Shown: one piece after another, positions 46,066-57,000 of the stretch
How the letters are laid out: each line of letters opens with the position of its first letter
Numbering within the stretch: position 1 is the stretch's first letter
Source of the DNA: Distichodus sexfasciatus
Lineage: Eukaryota; Chordata; Actinopteri; Characiformes; Distichodontidae
Assembly (NCBI GenBank): GCA_032718565.1
Contig: JAVGVS010000305.1
Coordinates: 434,001 to 498,000, forward strand
Direction of reading: 5' to 3'
Length of the DNA: 64,000 nt
Program-made: the position numbers and the translations under genes
Notes under the pieces: model-generated
The model's database searches: none
What the model saw: the letters and a program-made list of their open reading frames with translations, nothing else
What the model was told of the DNA's origin: nothing

Positions 46066-46067
46066 TA

Positions 46068-47620
46068 TAGGGAGAGTAAGTTTTTATATCATTGTTGTTT
46101 TTGTTATTATAAAATTGTTATTATTATAATTAGTAGTAGTTGTTTTGTAATTGATGATGGCATTTTGTCTCATGATCCCACAACAGGTCACTAGTAGTCT
46201 TCCTGTCTTGTCTTATTTGTCTTCGTCCACTGGTAATTTGCCCTAATGTACTTCACGTGTGTTTGTCTCTATTAAATCCTGCTTATCTTGGTCATGGTCT
46301 TACTCTTGCGTTTGTTTGCTATTTCCTGTTTTCATGGTGTACTGTCCATGTTAGCTCCTGTGGTTCAGGTTTGTGGTTTCATTTCTTGGTTTTCCTGTTT
46401 GTTCGATTCAGAGCACAACCTAGTAGTTTTGTTTGACCATTAGGCTTTCGTGCTTTGACACAGATGCTTTTTCATCACCAAAAAATCTGAGATCTGGACT
46501 GGAATGGGAGGAAAGAGGAGGAGGAGTTGTTGCTACTTCCATTAGCAACAGAGGTAACAGAAGTATCCAAGTGAAAACAAAAAGAGGACCAAGGGTAGAG
46601 CCCTGTAGAACCCCGCTGATTAATGTTACTGTGTTAGATTCTCTTTAGGACTATATTCACATTGCCAGGACAAGTGACATTCCAGTTATTATTCTGATTT
46701 CAATATGTGGTCCTAATTTCGAGACAAGTCTGATTTCTCCAATGAATGATCAGAATCAATATCAGTTCACTGCGGAATCTGAACAAATAAAGTGAGCAAC
46801 CTGGCAAAAAATCTAATCTGGAAATTAATTGCTCTATTGTACAAGAGTTGTATTGGCAAGAGTTGCCAGAAGGACCTGATGGTTGACAGTGCCAGGAGCT
46901 AAGGAGCGACAGTTTGGCTAATTTAGCCTACAGGTGTAAGTGAAATTCCTGTAAAGGGTTGCACATTGTGCTCCTGTCTTCTTACTTTTACTTACAATTA
47001 ATTTGACATGGCTACCTCTTAATGTGTAGTCTAAATCCATTGAGGTAGAAAAGTGTTCCTTAATGTCTTACACTGAACTACATGTCATGCCATACTTGTT
47101 TTAACCAGTAGGCAGCACAGAGGCACCGTGGTTTACATTATAGTTTATTTTCAGCCACTATGAATTAGGCTTTGAGAGCAAAGGAGAGGACTTATGAATG
47201 AATTATGAATGACACAAATTGTTACTTATTTATTTATTTATTTATTTATTTAGAACCTACTTTCTAAGTGGAGTCCTTTTCAGGCTCTAAGCATAATGAA
47301 ATAAATAGCCTGACCTTAGACATAATTAAACAGCACTTTCCTATTCATATCCTTGGATCTTGGTTACCAGGAAACTGACTTGAAATGGCAATGTGGTGAC
47401 CTGAAAAGAGATCATTTCCTTACAGAACTGAATGTACTATAATGACAGACATAAAGTTGATTGCTGTGAAGCTCAGCTGATGTTTGATGAGCACTGTGAC
47501 ACCAAATCTCCATTGACTGTTAATGGCCTTGCAGTTGCCACCGTTGTTCCACAACATTGCAGCTGCATCCATTTCAAGTCATATCTTCTATTCTTTTTTG
47601 TTCTTTCTTTCTCGGTCTCC
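46068..47620. other. Non-coding sequence, no gene seen
   Basis: T-rich sequence at 46080-46430 and AT-rich sequence beyond, with a (TTTA)n run at about 47229-47252. No exon or named repeat recognised. Confidence 0.4.
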
Positions 47621-47660
47621 TACACACACACACACACACACATACACACACACACGCACA
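47621..47660. repeat. (CA)n microsatellite, interrupted
   Basis: CA run with ATA and CGC interruptions. Confidence 0.9.
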
Positions 47661-48589
47661 GCTGGATGTCTTCTCACTGCAGACAGGCAGGCTGAGGAGG
47701 TGATAATATCATGCACTGAACTGCCGGATTGCACCAGTCAGGTGGGCCTTTTTCAAGAAAGATGGTCAGCCGATGCAGCCAGTCATCAGGGAGAGGAGGC
47801 AGGGTTTTACATCACGTTAACCAATGAGATCTGTTTGGTTTAAGGCTGAGGAACTGTGCTCATGTTACAAGTGTGAGCCATGTTCATTGTTTCTGATACA
47901 GGCAAGTTAGATGAATATTAATGATCTTGAGCCATCACAATAGTCCCGGACATCTGTTTTACCAGGCTAATCAGCTGTAGAGCAGTAGATGTGTGTGCAG
48001 TGTGTTTCATTATGTAAATGACAAAAAGTTACAGGCAGGTTTATCTTAATTTGACTGAATGGAACATCATACAAAAAGGAATTTGGATAATAAGGCGAAA
48101 ACTTTCAATTGTTGTGGCAAATTATCAATGTTCATTTCAATTTTCCTTTAAGTTGGATAGAATTGAACTGCCACATAGCTTCGTACTTTGGTTCAGTGCT
48201 ACATATGACGTTTCACTTTGGATGCTAAGACAATGCTGTTGTTTTTGGTCTGTGGAATTGTAACAAGCACTACCAGCTTCATCAAAAAAGTAGAAAAGAT
48301 TGTGGTTTATGGAAATTGGGGTCTAAGCCCCTTTAAATCCCCCCTCTCAGCACTAGGGACTAGGGAACTGATTTCAAATGCACAATCTTACAGTGCGCAT
48401 CCCAGGTATTTAAGAAGACCCATGTTTTGAAGCCCACATGTGTCCCATTGTTGACCAGAACGCCAAGAATCCACTTCCAGCAGTGTTCCAGATGTTGGGT
48501 CCCAGGAGACCCATTTGTAGCCCACCAGTAGAAAGGCTTCTTTCATGCTGCGTTGGTATGAATGTACCTTTTTTGGCATGTAAAAACAC
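47661..48589. other. Non-coding sequence, no feature seen
   Basis: Positions 47680-47860 are of moderate complexity. Nothing recognised. Confidence 0.4.
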
Positions 48590-49080
48590 TCATTTTCAGT
48601 GACTCTTCTGGCCTGTGGACAACGGAAACGATGGACACTTTCAGCTGGACTTGAGGAGTACAGGTTTGCCGGACTTTCGAGTGTGTAGTTCTGTTACCAT
48701 GGTGAGCCCGGAATCCGAGTCGGCATGACGGGGCTGGTGATTGGCTGAAACAGCAACATGGGCATGTCATGCAAGCTGTTCACTCATCCAATGGAGGAAG
48801 AGCAGCGCCGCTGCTGTTGCTATGGGCCGGTCAGACCGGCATGCTGGAATCTGTCTCGATGTGGAACTGCCGATGCCAAGCTGTTTCAGGACGAGTGCTG
48901 TGAAGTCGCTGTCTCTGCTTTTGTTTGGTCGTTCTGGTTTTTGGCTGTGTGTGTGCGATAGTGTGTTAGATGGGCCGGGAGTATGAGGGAGAAAGAACAG
49001 AGGTCTTCTTGCAGCTGGTGGTATGCGCAGAACCTCACGTAGACAAAAAAGCCCCTCCCAGCTCTCCCGGACCCCCCCTT
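48590..49080. promoter_or_regulatory. Candidate CpG-containing promoter or enhancer island
   Basis: A higher-GC, non-repetitive block with two CCAAT-type motifs, inverted GATTGGCTG near 48740 and direct CATCCAATGG near 48785, plus several CpGs. Frames of 67-107 codons cross it on both strands; the + strand one (48758-48961) is Cys-rich but matches no family I know and has no clear donor site. It lies about 10.5 kb upstream of the kdm6b-like start codon and could be an upstream promoter. Confidence 0.3.
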
Positions 49081-49224
49081 TAGCAGCCATCGCCTCTGTT
49101 TCAGTCTAATGCTCCAGTCATTCAGATTCAGGGCTACTCAGCTGTGGCAGAACTGTCTGCTGCTGACTAGACCACACACACACACACACACCAAACACAG
49201 ACTCAATTATGCAGAACTCCTGTT
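49081..49224. repeat. Short CA microsatellite and flanks
   Basis: A CA run at about 49173-49190 precedes the pyrimidine tract. Confidence 0.7.
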
Positions 49225-49900
49225 CAGCTCCTTCTCTCTCTTATCCACTCTTCCACTCCCCTATCATTTCCTCTCTCTTATTTCCTTCTATGCTCTTCTA
49301 CTCTCTCCCTTTTTCTTGTATCCTCCTTTCCACTTTCTTGTCCTTTTCTATCCTTAATTCTTTTGATTTCATCTCTACTTTTCTCTCTAATATTCACTTC
49401 TACTTCCGTACCTTTATTCTCTTCTTTTCTCTCCTTCTTTCCTGCCCTTCTCCTCTCTCCATTTTCCTCTCATCCTCTCTTCTATTGTCTTGTCCCTTAC
49501 CCTCATCTCACCTTTCTTCTCTTCTCTTCAGCTCTCTCCTTTTCTCTTATCCTCTCTCCTGTTCTGCTGTCCTTTTCTATATATTCTTCTCTTCTGCTCC
49601 TGCTTCTTTTTCTCTCCTCCCCTCTGTCCCATCCTTTCTGCTGTCCTTTTCTCTCTCATCTTCATTTCATGCCCCCACCTTTTCTCATCTATTCTTCTTT
49701 TTTTCCTCCTCTTCCACTCTCTCCATCCCCTTGTTTACTGTCCTTTTGTTTACTCTCATCTCTTTATTCCTTCACTGCTCCTCAGCTCTCTTTTTTCTGA
49801 GTTGTCTTAATTCCTTCTTGTCTTTTTTCTCTTCTCCTCTTCTCCTCTTCTTCTCTACTCTCTTTTCCTCTTCTTTCCTTTTCTTCTCTTCTCTCATCTA
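49225..49900 (+). repeat. Pyrimidine-rich (CT) tract of about 675 bp
   Basis: Almost entirely C and T on the + strand, with CTCTTCTC-type wording throughout. All three + frames are largely open (up to 230 codons) because CT-only DNA lacks stop codons. The products are Ser/Leu/Phe/Pro-only and not genes. Such tracts can form triplex (H-) DNA. Confidence 0.9.
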
Positions 49901-50380
49901 ATCACATATTGCTCATTGTTTTATTATTATCTTTGTTATTCCACCCACATTTTCTCGACGCTACTCCTCCTGTAGCTTTTGCGTTCCAACTTTAAAACGT
50001 GCTGCTGGGATCATTTACAGGCAGTGCCTCCTAATGCACTAAACGTGTGATGTGTATGTCCATGAAATTAAATCTTTTCCCTTTTTTTATCAGTTCTTAT
50101 TTTTCATTTGCACTCGTTTTCTGTAAAGCAGCCTTTTGCTTCTTTTCAACAGCCAAACAAATGTCGTATGAGCCGCTTTCATCTCTCCTTTTTTGCCATA
50201 TTCATGTGTCGAGCGGCTCATCTGTCTTTTAAGAGACTGCTTGAGCCTGCTCATGAGACTCTAACTTGAAACTCTTTTGTGATTTAATTAGCATCATACA
50301 AAGGAATAAATACAATTACAGCTGTGTGTTAAACCGTGATTTTCTGACAATCATGTGGTCCTACGTACAAGCATTGCATC
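49901..50380. other. Non-coding sequence, no feature seen
   Basis: T-rich sequence with no supported frame. Confidence 0.4.
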
Positions 50381-50629
50381 ACATGTAAAGGCAAACTCGC
50401 AGCAGTCTTTGTCCAGGCCCTTGTTAAATTTGCCACACGTGTTCAGCAAGAGTTTCACGTCATTGTTTGTACACCGGTAGCCAAAAACTCTTTTTTTAGT
50501 CAGAGGATAAATTCGGACAGTTCCAGAGCCAGACTTTCCCAAACCGCCTACTTTGTTTGAATGCCACAAACCGGCCCGATTTACATTTCGTGGGAGGCTT
50601 GTAGAGACGCTGATGTCAGACTTGAGCAA
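50351..50629 (-). other. Unassigned 92-codon frame within a complex block
   Basis: A minus-strand frame begins with ATG at 50629 and ends at TGA near 50351. It contains FGYRCTNN and CGKFNKGLDKDCCEF, a Cys-bearing pattern unlike the low-complexity frames nearby. I recognise no family. No acceptor or donor was identified, so it may be chance or a conserved non-coding element rather than an exon. Confidence 0.15.
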
Positions 50630-50829
50630 AGCAAGCGAAGGGCTCCTGGGTTTACAAACTTAATTAATGAAATCCTGTTTTCTACACGAACAAGTCTCAT
50701 TTCGATTTTCCTCCCCTTGCCAAAGGTCTGAGTTTCTAGCGGGGAGAAAATGGAGTCTTTTTTGCCACCATACTGTGGAGGTTTAAAAATAGCTCACAGT
50801 GTGTTGGCCTTATTCCAAAACCCACATTC

Positions 50830-50876
50830 ACACACACACACACACACATATACATACACACACACACACACACATA
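50830..50876. repeat. (CA)n microsatellite, interrupted
   Basis: CA runs separated by TATACATA. Confidence 0.9.
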
Positions 50877-50879
50877 AGC

Positions 50880-51092
50880 TCCCTTTAAATCCTCTCCCGC
50901 CTCCAGAACCGCCCCTTTATTTGCTGCTGGTTGGCCGGCTTCTCTTGACAGGCAGCCTTCGCTTTCCCAGGACTGGCTGCCATGTTTTTTGACTGACAGG
51001 CGGTGTGAATGCAGTGGCTGTGTGAAGTAGCTCCGCCCCCTCTCCGAGCCCCTGCACGTGAATGAGACTGTTGAGAACATCTGAGTGTCGGT
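50880..51092 (+). promoter_or_regulatory. Candidate promoter upstream of the kdm6b-like gene
   Basis: It holds a TTTAAA box (50883-50888), GC-box-like CCGCCCCC (about 51033), an E-box CACGTG (about 51056), CCAAT-related GGTTGGCCGG and a possible donor 'tcg|gtgagc' at 51091. It is followed by a GA-rich tract typical of 5'UTR/promoter-proximal DNA. It lies 8.4 kb upstream of the coding start in the same orientation. Start-site position is inferred, not seen. Confidence 0.35.
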
Positions 51093-51325
51093 GAGCAGAG
51101 AGGAGAGGAGAGAGGGGGAGGACTGGAGAGAGGAGAGAGGAGAGAGGAAAGAGGGGGAACAGAGGAGCTCGGATAGGTGCAGGGCAGCGAGAAAGAACGA
51201 GCGGCGTGGAGAAGCGGAGGAGAAAAAAGAGGAGAGGAGGAGAAAAAAGGGAGAGGAGGAGGAGGAGGAAGAAAAGAAGAGTAGACAAAAGGGGGCAGAG
51301 GTAGGAAGGAAGAGAAAAGCACGCT
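51085..51325 (+). repeat. Purine-rich (GGA/GA) tract
   Basis: About 240 bp of nearly pure A and G on the + strand, dominated by GAGAGG and GGAGGA wording. Long frames on both strands here (up to 212 codons on the minus strand) are compositional. It could be transcribed as 5'UTR or form triplex DNA. Confidence 0.85.
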
Positions 51326-51508
51326 CTAAGCTGTCTTTCTTTTTGTGCGTGTGTGTCCGCAGTACGTTGCACACGCTGGTGTGTGTGTGTGTATGTGTGT
51401 GTGAATGTGTGTGAAAATGATATATGTGCTTCAGTATTTCAATTGGATGAAAGGATCTCGGTCACTCGGCATTATGTCAGTCTGTGTGTCCTAGATGTCT
51501 TTGTTGGT

Positions 51509-51541
<33 letters not shown>

Positions 51542-53319
51542 GTGCAACGCCACCGGCATCTCTATTTACTATTTATTGATAATGCCGACACAGTTATGCA
51601 TGAAACACACTGATCTCACGTCAGATGGCCTGGTCTATCATTGCAAATTTCATTTATTAAATCATTTCGTAATTTTTTAAATCATTTTAAATAAGACAGA
51701 CTGATTAAACATGTGCTGTGTGTGTGTGCTCACACTAGCACCATGTTCCACTAGAGAATTTCATGATGTGTGTGTGTGCGTGTGTGTGTGTGTGTATGTT
51801 CTGGCTAAGCTAAAGCTCCTCTCCTCACCCTGACCTACATTTACAGGCGAATTACCACACGGAGCTGCAGGCACCACAAACCGCTCGGATGTCACAATAT
51901 TCACGCTGAAAATAAACTCAACAAACACACACCTACTTGTTGACACAATTAAACCAGGCACGTTCCCCTGCATCAGTCACACAAACTGGCATAGTTAAAC
52001 AGCCACCTCCATTGCAGTTCTTCATTTAACAGCATGCAAGGGTTTATTAAAATATTTGGACATAGGGCTTCAGTGAAAATTATGAACGATCAAACCAGTT
52101 TAGATATATGTAAACACATACACGCTTTCGGAAAAGAGTTCTTCAGTTGACCTTCCCTTGCCAAATGGAGAGTCATTTTCTTTTCTCACAGGTCCTGTTG
52201 AGTATGAGTGTGTCATTACAGGCTGACAGAATATCGACTGTTGCTAGTAATGTAGGAAGTAGTGATAAAGCTGAAATTAGCACACGGTCTTGTGTGTTTA
52301 GTCTAGCTGACAACATGCACCCACCTCCCTACAAGACTACAAAACCAGAGTCTCGATTTGCCCTGTGCACAAGTGCATGTGTGACCAAACACACACACAC
52401 ACACACTCATACATACCCACGCTGTTTCGTTTTGGACTTTTTATGCAATGCAGATGCAATAAATATGTGCCATATGTGCTATATACATGCTATCACGTCT
52501 ATAAACTAAATTTAACCTTCATATATAGCTTAACATTTCTCTGGTAATCAGTCCCTACAGGATTTCCCTGGTCTTTTTTCTAAGGGCCTAAAATATTTAG
52601 CAGCAGATTTTCTAAAAAAAAAAAAATTGTGATGAAAGTTGCAGTGTTTTTAGTCGCTTTGTTGCCATTAAGTTGTTGGAGCAAGTCAAAGTGGCGGCAA
52701 AAAGTTGTGATTTTCTCCCCCTTTATAATTATTCTTTAATAATTTTAATAATTTAAATTAATTCGTTAATGAATTAGAGAAATTTATCAAAACCATCATT
52801 ATTTTAACCATTAACCATTTAGTTATTTTTGAAGATAAACATGAGGCTTTTTTTGTCACACGTTTCATGCATCTTCCAAACGTAACAAGGAAATAAGTTT
52901 GCTGATACATGGCCAACGATTGGTCAGAAATTGTGGAAAAGCTACGGTGATTGGTCAAAACTGCAAGGTCGGCATGAATTTGCAGGGATTGGCTGAATTT
53001 GCATTAATAGTTGTGATCGCAACATTGCAAAATCCTGGCGGGTCTGTGTAAACCATTGATATGTTATACAGTAGATGTGTTGTTACCTGTGTCTATGAAG
53101 ATCTTAAAGCTACACTTAACCTCTATATATTGAATTTAATGTTTGTTAGGTGGATAGATTTGTGTTGGGTTTTTGTGAACCTTCACACACAAACACCCAC
53201 ATTTCTCTTCTCACTAATTAGATTATTAAATTACACCATGAGCTTGTTAATACTGCATTCATTATATTATGAATTGCACTGTGTGGGGGTGCTGAAGTGT
53301 TCATAGTGATCATATTTGT
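51326..53319. other. Non-coding sequence with GT/CA microsatellites
   Basis: GT runs near 51379-51410, 51514-51541 and 51764-51795, a CA run near 52390-52406, and an A-run near 52614-52626. The remainder is AT-rich. No exon supported. Confidence 0.5.
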
Positions 53320-53420
53320 AAGGATGTAACGATACTTCGATACATCGATTCAGTGATTCCTTTGCATTGATCCAAAATAAAAACATCAATCAGACGCCAT
53401 ACATGTTGTAACGTCACTTT
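53320..53420 (+). repeat. Dispersed repeat fragment (GTAAYGATAC type), copy 2
   Basis: 'aaggatgtaacgatacttcg', 'tgattcctttgcattg' and 'aaacatcaatcagacgccat' align with the 42322-42420 fragment. Likely a DNA-transposon remnant. Confidence 0.55.
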
Positions 53421-54200
53421 ATAATCAACTGAAGGTCTATTTATATTAAAAGAAAATTGTTTTACATTTAAATGTCTGTGTAAGGAATATTTACTTTTAC
53501 TCTGGTATGGGTTTCAGTTAATCTATACACCACTGGTTGAGATGGACTTCGTGGCTTTAAAACGTGACTAAATCTTTGCATTTTAAAGAAGTAAAATGGA
53601 CAACGCGCTGACTGAGCAATCAAGAGAGGGAATCCAACATATATAGAGATCTGCAGCAGAGTGCAGTAATCGCACACACACTGCTGCTGTGTTAACACGG
53701 CTTTAGTTATAACCCTCTGATACTTAAAAATGTTTGTGCATGTGTGTGTGCTTCATATCTTTGTAGGAACCTTATTATGCTATATTATATATGACCTTAA
53801 ATAGCCTTATTATGACTTGAAAATTTTGAGAAGACATTTATTGTAGACAGTATTGCAGAAGGCAAAAGTGGATACTTTACAAAGATACTAGTACACGTGT
53901 GTGTGTGTTTGGGTGTGTTTAAGAGAGACACAATAAGGGACACATTATATCTAGACAATATTGCAACGGTCAATGTGAATACTTCACAAACCTGGCATTA
54001 CAAGTGTATATGTGGGTGTGCTTTATATTTTTGTGAGGACCAGAAGTCCCCATTATGTTTATTATAACAGGAATCCCTGATATTCTGAGGACACTGTCCA
54101 CAACAACATTCAGTGCAAGTGCCTCACAAAGATAACAAGATGACACTGTGTGTGTGTGTGTTTGTGGGCGTACATGAGTGAGCCTGTGTACACACGCTGC
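53421..54200. other. Non-coding sequence with GT-anchored GGAC wording
   Basis: GT runs near 53735-53750, 53898-53912 and 54146-54162. Position 54025-54110 carries 'gtgaggaccagaagtcccca', a degenerate relative of the GGGGAC-rich repeat. No gene supported. Confidence 0.45.
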
Positions 54201-54310
54201 TGTCTGCCAGGTGAGTTCTTGATTCGGTGCCTGCTGCCGGCTCGGTCTGGTCTGCACGGACAGGAGTGTATCAGTGGTTGCCATGGAAACACATACTGTA
54301 CTCAAAAGGT
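54201..54310 (+). promoter_or_regulatory. Candidate regulatory block with X-box and a splice-donor-like site
   Basis: It contains 'ctgccag|gtgagt' at 54204-54216, a near-perfect donor, and an RFX-type X-box GTTGCCATGGAAAC at 54277-54290 (one mismatch to consensus). It could hold a 5' non-coding exon of the downstream kdm6b-like gene, or an enhancer; the sequence cannot decide. Confidence 0.3.
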
Positions 54311-54870
54311 GTGAATCGAGGGAGGTTTGAGAGAGGAAAAAGAGAGAGAGAGGGAGAGATTGATAGAGAGAGAGATCTTGGTGAAATGGAGGCTGCTGGG
54401 GGAGGGGTTGGCAGTAAAAAAAAAAAAAAAAAAAGAGAAGTGCACAGAGACTGGCTGGTGGATAGGGGGCTGGGCTTTCGTTCCTCACCACTTCTTCTCT
54501 CTCTGTCTCTCTCTCTCTCTCTCTCTGTCTTTTGCTTTTTTTGCTTTCTCTTTCCAAGCCATTCCTTTCGTTTCTTTGTCTGTCTACTAACAGAGGAAAA
54601 CAGGGTGTGAGAGTGTTAGAGAGAGAGAGACAGAGAGAGAAAGAGGGAGCCAGAGAGTTAAAGGGAACAATTTGGGGGGAGGTGAGAGAGAGATAGAGAG
54701 AGAGACAACAAATGGACCTGGAAAAATTAAACGGACCGGCCACATTCGCCGCTGTGACAATATAAACACACCCTCTATCTGTCAGAGCTGTCTCCCAAGT
54801 AAGTCCTCCCTCCTGTTTCTCTCTTTTTCTTTCCTTCTTTCTCTCTCTCTCTCGTTATATGACTGGGTCT
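54311..54870. repeat. GA/CT low-complexity region with poly(A)
   Basis: GA tracts near 54335-54380 and 54620-54710, A19 at 54416-54434, and CT tracts near 54495-54530 and 54838-54853. An unusually complex island at 54720-54800 ('aaacggaccggccacattcg') ends in a strong donor-like site 'ccaa|gtaagt' at 54799, a further candidate non-coding exon end. Confidence 0.55.
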
Positions 54871-55267
54871 AGGGGCATTTAAAGGGACCCCAAACTTGGC
54901 TGGCTTTAGGTCAAAATATCAGCTCACAGACTATGTCTTTCCTCTTGTCAACTAAAAGGAAAGGGCCGGACAGTGTGTTTGTGAGTGTGTGTATGTGTGT
55001 CCATGGTCAAGTTCGGGTTTGTAGCCACGGAGACGCCGGCTTCTGCCCACAGTCTTTGTGCTCGACAGCAGACCGGCATGTGACTGACTTTACTATAGAA
55101 ATATTTTCTCTCTCTCTTTCACACACACACACCCACACACAAATACACACACATGCATGCACACCCTTGTCTTTGTGCAACAGAGTAAATGTTGTCTTGC
55201 ACACACAGCAATATGGAAATGTGAACTAAGCTATAGATGGGCACTGCTGCACACAATAGAGTGTGCA

Positions 55268-55270
<3 letters not shown>
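54871..55270. other. Non-coding sequence with short CT and CA runs
   Basis: No supported frame. Positions 55015-55090 are CpG-containing and non-repetitive. Confidence 0.4.

Positions 55271-55324
<54 letters not shown>
55271..55324. repeat. (GT)27 microsatellite
   Basis: A perfect GT run of 54 bp, the longest in the window. Confidence 0.97.
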
Positions 55325-55327
<3 letters not shown>

Positions 55328-55572
55328 GCGATAGTAGTGCTGTAGTGAATGCTCTCAGGCAGGAAGTGAGCTTATTATGGCTGGATATCATGATCTCAGC
55401 CTTCACAGTGCAAATAAAACACACGTGTGTGTGTGTGTCTGTTGGGTGTGTTCAGATTGAACATTTTTATCCATTTCGAACCTGTGTGTGTTCACTTTGC
55501 TCACCACAGTACTTCCCTATTATCAGCTATAAACCAGATTTGTATTTTCTCATCCCATGAAGTTTCTCAGAC

Positions 55573-55616
<44 letters not shown>
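55573..55616. repeat. (CA)n microsatellite
   Basis: CA run of about 44 bp with single-base interruptions. Confidence 0.95.
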
Positions 55617-55618
<2 letters not shown>

Positions 55619-55787
55619 CAGCATGAGATATTAAATTACTGCCCTCTAAGGCCTGTCACTTGCTCTCCTGCTGGCCCGGCTCACAAGAAACACCTGGGAT
55701 TGGGGTTCTGGGATATGGAGAGATAGGCGGATGGAGAGATTGAGAGAAAGAGAGAGAGAGAAAGTAACACAGCTGAACACTCAGAAT

Positions 55788-55882
55788 TGTGCTCCTTCAC
55801 AGATGGGTCAAAGGCATTTTGTTGTGGTGTGCTGTGTGGGGTGTTGTGCTGAGGTGTGTTCACAATGACAAATCATTCACTA
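55788..55882 (+). mobile_element. tRNA-derived SINE, family A, 3'-end fragment
   Basis: 'gtgctccttcacagatgggt', 'tttgttgtggtgtgctgtgt' and 'gtgttcacaatgacaaatca' correspond to the 3' half of family A in + orientation. The tRNA head is absent, so it is a 5'-truncated copy. A (CTG)n run lies at about 55905-55922. Confidence 0.75.
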
Positions 55883-56112
55883 AATTTCGCCAAAAAAAAT
55901 CACGCTGCTGCTGCTGCTGCTGTCACACACTTTGTGTAGATTTGGATGTCCAAAGGATTGTCTTCCTGGGTCCAGATGAAACTGATCCATCAATTCTCCA
56001 AACAACCCTGACTTTTTCACATGCTGGTTCAGTGTCCTTTCTGTTCATGAAGATGGAAAATGTCATAAATGCTCTTTACTTTGCACACTGGTCTGCACTG
56101 AGAACATTCGCA

Positions 56113-56500
56113 CCTTATGGAGTTAGTTTAGAGTAACCAATCAACCTGAAGCGCATGCTTTTGGACTGTGGAAGGAAACCAGAGCACCCAGAGAAAACCC
56201 ACACCAACACAGAGAGAGCATGCAAACCCCACACAGAAAGACCCGACGACCGACCCAGGGATCGAAACCAGAATCTTCTGGCTGTGAGGCGACAAGCAAA
56301 CTACCGCATTATTCCACCACCTCATAGGTTGATTGGTGTACTTTTAGGTGTGAATGTGATGTGTTTGTGTGAGTGATTGTGCCCTGCAGGGTGTTGGTGC
56401 CTGCCCAGGGTTGGTCCCTGCCTTGCGCCCAAGATAGGTTCTAGTCCCCACAATATATAATGCTCCTGATAATGAATCTGTAAATTAAATTAGTGAATGA
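56113..56500. mobile_element. SINE family B with 5' inversion
   Basis: 56113-56322 is the head half of family B on the minus strand ('agtaaccaatcaacctgaag', 'cccacaccaacacagagaga', 'gggatcgaaaccagaatctt'). From 56327 the tail half follows on the + strand ('aggttgattggtgta', 'gttggtgcctgcccagggtt', 'ggttctagtccccaca'). The 'aggttgattgg' segment is present at the outer left end of the inverted part and again at the start of the + part. This layout matches the 5' inversions made by twin priming during LINE-driven insertion. Confidence 0.75.
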
Positions 56501-57000
56501 ATAAATATTATTACAAACAACTACGCAATAAAATGTCTGTAAGAGTGCTCTTCAGTTTTCAGAGATTCTGTCATTGCCTAAGAACAAATCTAGTATAAGA
56601 AAAACAGCGGTGAATGTTGGAATCATTGAGAAATGCTTACGTGGGTTTTATGAACAAATTGCTTGTTAAGAACAGTCTGTGAAGAGGCCCATTGGTTGCA
56701 GAAGTACAGAAACATTAATTCGTGAGTTTGCAGCCCGCATGTTGTGTGTAAAACCTCCAGACTCACTGTGAGTAACTCAATCTGGCTGCTGTTGACCACA
56801 GAGACCCCCCCCCGCCTTACCCCACCCCTCTCCTCACTCTCTCTCTCTCTCATCACCCTCCCTCTTTTGACCCCATCTCAACTTGTGATGTGTGGATGTT
56901 TGTGTCTGTGTTTTTCTGCATATAAAGGCTCCAAGTCTCACTTTTAATGCAGTGTGACACGGAAGTGGAAACACATTTCTCGGACTAATGTTGTTTACAG
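56501..57000. other. Non-coding sequence, no feature seen
   Basis: A C9 run near 56806-56814 and a CT run near 56838-56851. No exon supported. Confidence 0.4.

Noticed and set aside
46433..46648. 71-codon + frame possibly from a retroelement
   Set aside because: No reverse-transcriptase, integrase or gag motif could be recognised.
49209..49901. 230-codon open frame on the + strand
   Set aside because: It lies in an almost pure C/T tract, where stop codons cannot occur, and all three frames are open. The product is only Ser, Leu, Phe and Pro.
50736..51374. 212-codon open frame on the minus strand
   Set aside because: It spans a GA-rich tract and a CA microsatellite; the openness is compositional and there is no family resemblance.
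53970..54743. 257-codon open frame on the minus strand
   Set aside because: It is built from GA/CT tracts, a poly(A) run and GT repeats. No domain, signal or splice context is seen.
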